DNA of 64,000 bases from an uncultured Kiritimatiellota bacterium (GTDB taxonomy: Bacteria; Verrucomicrobiota; Kiritimatiellia; RFP12; DVOR01). Positions 61,212 to 64,000 of this stretch are shown in pieces. The notes beneath the pieces were generated by a model. That model searched no databases, had not been told where the DNA came from, and saw only the letters and a program-made list of their open reading frames with translations. A program made the position numbers and the translations under genes. The stretch lies in contig CALXOF010000004.1 in NCBI GenBank assembly GCA_944389945.1, forward strand, positions 117,734-181,733, written 5' to 3'. Every line of letters starts with the position of its first letter. Within the stretch, counting starts at the first letter, position 1.

Positions 61212-61925
61212 ATGGCCTTGAAGTATAAACGAATCCTTCTGAAGCTCAGCGGCGAGGTGCTGAAGGGCGCCTCCGACTCTTGCCATGACGAGACGATTCT
61301 GGCCGAAGTGGCCAAGCGCCTCGCGGAATTGGTGGCCTTGGGCGCAGAGGTCGGCGTGGTCATCGGCGGCGGCAACATCTTCCGCGGCCTGACCGGCGCG
61401 CGCAACGGCACCGACCGCGTGCTGGGCGACACGATGGGCATGTTGGCGACGGTCATCAACGCGCTCGCCGTGCAGAACGCCCTCGAGCGCATCGGCGTTC
61501 CCGCCGTCACCATGACGGCCCGCCCCATGCCGCAGGTGGCCCAACCCTTCGACGCGCGCGAGGCCATCCGCCTCATGGGCCAAGGCACCGTGGCCCTCTT
61601 CGCCGGCGGCACCGGCAACCCCTTCTTCTCCACCGACTCCGGCGCGGCCCTCCGCGCGGCCGAAATCGGCGCCGACGCCCTCCTCAAGGCCACCAAGGTC
61701 GATGGCGTCTACTCCGCCGACCCCGCCAAGGACCCCACCGCCACGCGCTACGAGGCCCTCACCTACCAAGAGGCCCTCGCGAAAGACCTGCACGTGATGG
61801 ACGCCGCGGCCTTCGCCCTCTGCCGCGACAACAACATCCCCATCGTCGTCTTCGACTTCCACGCCCCCGATTCCCTCCGCCGCGTCGTCTGCGGCGAGCC
61901 CGGTCTCGGCACCGTGGTCTCCTGA
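61212..61925 (+). CDS. pyrH: Uridylate kinase (UMP kinase)
   Basis: 237 aa, normal length. Phosphorylates UMP to UDP in pyrimidine synthesis. Amino-acid-kinase fold with RILLKLSGEVLKG (ATP phosphate loop), GVVIGGGNIFRG, DTMGMLATVINALAVQNAL, GTGNPFFSTDSGAALRAAEIGADALLKATKVDGVYSADP and VMDAAAFALCRDNNIPIVVFD. Followed by frr after 35 bp, the widespread tsf-pyrH-frr order, although here tsf lies elsewhere. An Rhs island sits directly upstream and duplicates this gene's first 26 codons; the intact copy keeps the perfect -10. Confidence 0.97.
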   Translation: MALKYKRILLKLSGEVLKGASDSCHDETILAEVAKRLAELVALGAEVGVVIGGGNIFRGLTGARNGTDRVLGDTMGMLATVINALAVQNALERIGVPAVTMTARPMPQVAQPFDAREAIRLMGQGTVALFAGGTGNPFFSTDSGAALRAAEIGADALLKATKVDGVYSADPAKDPTATRYEALTYQEALAKDLHVMDAAAFALCRDNNIPIVVFDFHAPDSLRRVVCGEPGLGTVVS

Positions 61926-61960
61926 TCCCCTTTGAGAAAACAGAATGAGGTAAGAACCCC

Positions 61961-62524
61961 ATGGATACTGCACAAGACGTCATCAAAGATGCGACCGGCC
62001 GCATGGACGGCGCCCTCGCCTCCCTCAAGGAACGCTTCTCCGGCCTCCGCACCGGCAAGGCTTCGCCCTCGCTGGTCGATTCCCTCCAGGTCCCCTACTA
62101 CGGCGTTCCCACCCGCCTGCGCGACATGGCGACCATCTCCACCCCGGAGCCCCGCCAGATCACCATTGCCCCCTTCGATCCCTCCGTCCTGGCCGAAATC
62201 GAAAAGGCCATCCTCGCCGCCAACCTCGGTGTCACCCCCCGCAACGACGGCCGCTTGATCCGCATCACCATGCCCGAGCTCACCGAAGAGCGCCGCAAGG
62301 AGATCGTCAAGACCGCCAAGGGCCTCGCCGAAGAGTGCAAGGTCGCCATCCGCAACGTCCGCCGCGACGCCAACGATGCCATCAAGGCCCTCCAGAAGGA
62401 CGGCAAGATCTCCGAAGATGAGGCCAAGAAGGGCCTCGACGACGTGCAGAAGCTCACCGACGCCAAGGTCGGCAAAGTGGATGCCGACACCAAAGCCAAG
62501 GAGGCGGAGGTGATGGCCGTCTAA
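61961..62524 (+). CDS. frr: Ribosome recycling factor
   Basis: 187 aa. Splits post-termination ribosomes with EF-G. Hallmarks: MDGALASLKERFSGLRTGKASPSLVDSLQVPYYG, DPSVLAEIEKAILAANLGVTPRNDGRLIRITMPELTEERRKEIVKTAKG, AIRNVRRDANDAIKALQKDGKISEDEAKKGLDDVQKLTD. Typical length (185). Downstream of pyrH, probably in one operon; the next gene begins 54 bp later. Confidence 0.97.
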   Translation: MDTAQDVIKDATGRMDGALASLKERFSGLRTGKASPSLVDSLQVPYYGVPTRLRDMATISTPEPRQITIAPFDPSVLAEIEKAILAANLGVTPRNDGRLIRITMPELTEERRKEIVKTAKGLAEECKVAIRNVRRDANDAIKALQKDGKISEDEAKKGLDDVQKLTDAKVGKVDADTKAKEAEVMAV

Positions 62525-62578
62525 CGGCCATCGCCCCACCCCATCGCACAACCCCTCTCAGCAAAGGAGCGCGGAACC

Positions 62579-63598
62579 ATGGCAGAACCCCGCAAAATCA
62601 CCATCAAGCTGCGGCCCGTCGGCGCAAAGCCCGCCGCAAAGCCCGCCGGCGCACCCGCCGCCGAGGCCACGCCAGCGGCACCCGCGCCCGAACCGCCCAA
62701 GGCCGAGCCTACCCCTGTCGCGCCTGTTGCGGAAGCCCCCGTTCCAGAGGCCGCTCCCGCACCCGCCGCGCCGGTCGCGGCGGCGGCCCCCACCCCGGCG
62801 CCTGTTGCGGAAGCCCCGAAGGCCCCCGAACCGGCGGCCGCGCCTGAGCCCACCCCCGCGCCGAAGGCGGAAGCCCCTGCACCTGCCCCCGCCCCGGTCG
62901 CCGAGGCCGGCTCCGAGGCCGCCCAGCAGGCCAAGCGCCAGACCTCGCGCATCGAGTTGCCCCCGGAAATCACCCAGCAGCCGATGAACGCGGCCCCCGC
63001 CGAGGAAAAGACCATCAAGCTCAAGCCCGTCTCCGCCAGCGCCACCCCGGCGAAGGACGAGACCCAGGCCGCGAAGTCCAAGACCGCACGCATCGCGCTC
63101 GACTCCGTCCTGGGCGGCATCCAGTCGAACACGCCCTTGGCCAACACCACGCAGAAGACCATCAAGCTGAAGCGCGCCACGCCCCCCGGCGGCGCCGCCA
63201 AGCCCAAGGCCTCCGCCCCTATGACCCCCGTCTCCGGCGGCGAGGGCGGCGAGGAAAAGACCATCAAGCTAAAGCGTCCCGGCACCATCACCCTAAAGAA
63301 GGCCCCCGGCCCCGGCGCGCCCGCAACCACGCCGAAGCCCGCCGATGAGCCGGAGCTCGAGCAGCTGGAGAGCCTGGACGACGCGGAGCTCACCCCCTTG
63401 GCAGACCTCCCGCCCCTCCCCGAGGCGAAGGAAAGCACGGGCTCCAAGGTCTTCACGATCATCGCCATCGTGGCCGCCTGCGTGGCCCTCATCCTCACGG
63501 CGCTCACCTGCCTGAAGCTCCAGCAACAGGCCGCCTCGCCCAACGGCGAAGAAGCCACCGGCAACACGCTCCACTCCCTGCCCTTCAAGGCGCTCTGA
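62579..63598 (+). CDS. Ala/Pro-rich membrane protein with repeated TIKLK motifs
   Basis: 339 aa, AAAGGAG before ATG 62579. It opens KITIKLRP, followed by ~100 residues of Ala/Pro/Glu low-complexity sequence. Short motifs then recur between linkers: EEKTIKLKPV, QKTIKLKRA, EEKTIKLKRPGTITLKKAP, plus related RQTSRIELPPEI and SKTARIALDSVL. A single membrane helix (VFTIIAIVAACVALILTALTCL) lies near the C-terminus, with a short tail outside. The bulk should be cytosolic, anchored by that helix. No family recognised; the repeated basic/hydrophobic strands look like docking motifs. Last gene of pyrH-frr, followed by a terminator. Confidence 0.8.
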   Translation: MAEPRKITIKLRPVGAKPAAKPAGAPAAEATPAAPAPEPPKAEPTPVAPVAEAPVPEAAPAPAAPVAAAAPTPAPVAEAPKAPEPAAAPEPTPAPKAEAPAPAPAPVAEAGSEAAQQAKRQTSRIELPPEITQQPMNAAPAEEKTIKLKPVSASATPAKDETQAAKSKTARIALDSVLGGIQSNTPLANTTQKTIKLKRATPPGGAAKPKASAPMTPVSGGEGGEEKTIKLKRPGTITLKKAPGPGAPATTPKPADEPELEQLESLDDAELTPLADLPPLPEAKESTGSKVFTIIAIVAACVALILTALTCLKLQQQAASPNGEEATGNTLHSLPFKAL

Positions 63599-63617
63599 GA
63601 GAGCCTCCAGCCGAACC

Positions 63618-63651
63618 AAAAAGCCCTTGGCCCCACACCAAGGGCTTTTTT
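63618..63651 (+). terminator. Terminator of the pyrH-frr operon
   Basis: AAAAAGCCCTTGG / CCAAGGGCTTTTT hairpin ending in T6, 20 bp after the stop. Confidence 0.92.
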
Positions 63652-64000
63652 CATATCCGTGTTCTAAGCAAGGAACCGCAGATGTTCCGTCGCTTCGCTA
63701 GGAAGACCTTGCGGTATCTCACAGATTTTTGCAGATTAAGGGCGTGCTACCGCACGCGGGACGCTCAATTGGAAGCTTAGAAGTTTGGAGGCTTAGAGGC
63801 TTGGCCTCTTCGCGGCTTACGCCGCCCTGTACAGCGCCTCCTTTGTCGCCCCACCGGGGCGCTCTCTGTTTTCCGTTCTCCGTGGCCGTGGAAGGTTTGG
63901 CCCTTCGGGCCTGCACGGAGGTGCCCGGGTCAAATCGAAAAGTAATTGCAACAAAGGGATGGGTAAATGCGCGGGGGGTGCGATTAGGTGTCCGAAAAAT
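63652..64000. repeat. Terminal repeat mosaic
   Basis: CCGCAGAT … GCAGATTAAGGGC plus GGCGTGCTACCGCACGC (63672-63763), GGAAGCTTAGAAGTTTGGAGG block (63770-63800), GTTTTCCGTTCTCC heptamers, and the GGCCGTGGAAGGTTTGGCCC block. Nothing that I recognise lies in the last 60 bp. Confidence 0.6.

Overview
The window looks like chromosome from a high-GC bacterium of the PVC superphylum, most likely Kiritimatiellota or a close relative. This is inference: no rRNA is present and no search was run. The support is GC-rich codon usage, a GGGtGRT protein beside an Fe-S scaffold protein, a secreted discoidin/HzsA-like protein, a 34-residue basic protein after rpsB-tsf, and many secreted proteins without close relatives that I recognise. 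Housekeeping genes (purM, cysK, rph, valS, lnt, mutS, tsf, rpsB, pyrH, frr) alternate with gaps packed with short dispersed repeats.

Layout. 1-4183 (minus): partial secreted discoidin protein, purM, a secreted protein, an alkaline-phosphatase-fold enzyme. 4829-6309 (plus): a two-gene module (C-terminally anchored protein, zinc-ribbon membrane protein) between direct repeats. 6909-8633 (minus): GGGtGRT protein and IscU-like scaffold. 9021-12056 (minus): histidine phosphatase, Na+-dependent transporter and MFS transporter, tightly coupled. 12312-13229: cysK. 13774-18448 (plus): rph, rlmI, phosphohexomutase, B12-type radical SAM. 18602-19614 (minus): Fe-S flavoprotein, tRNA-Asn, tRNA-Met. 19909-26394 (plus): secreted GH18 protein, valS, lipoprotein. 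26606-31280: low-GC island with a glycine-zipper protein and a DUF4143 ATPase, bounded by inverted ~150-bp repeats. 31806-41096 (minus): peptidyl-prolyl isomerase, then two GT-C-like membrane proteins and an Lnt-TPR fusion. 41367-43865: mutS, then a candidate small RNA. 44376-46329 (minus): rpsB, tsf, small basic protein. 46654-50215 (plus): CBM48 protein with a histone-H1-like tail, guanidine-II riboswitch, Gdx exporter, isochorismatase-like hydrolase, Uup. 50482-55922 (plus): secreted protein, a YejE-like permease with a huge repeat-bearing periplasmic insertion, an OppD-like ATPase. 57411-61211: an Rhs/phospholipase-A2 toxin-immunity island between two copies of the pyrH promoter and first codons. 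61212-63598 (plus): pyrH, frr, an Ala/Pro-rich membrane protein with TIKLK motifs.

The most unusual features are non-coding. Five intergenic spaces carry arrays of 5-6 palindromic units centred on CTATAG with an almost invariant 22/23-bp period. Other gaps are mosaics of several dispersed repeat families (hairpin elements, GTTCTCC heptamers, ATAGGACCT nonamers, CCGCAGATT blocks and a TTCCCCGGACA boundary motif). Several genes have an extended -10 motif (TGGTATACT type) only 7-9 bp before the start codon, which predicts leaderless transcripts.
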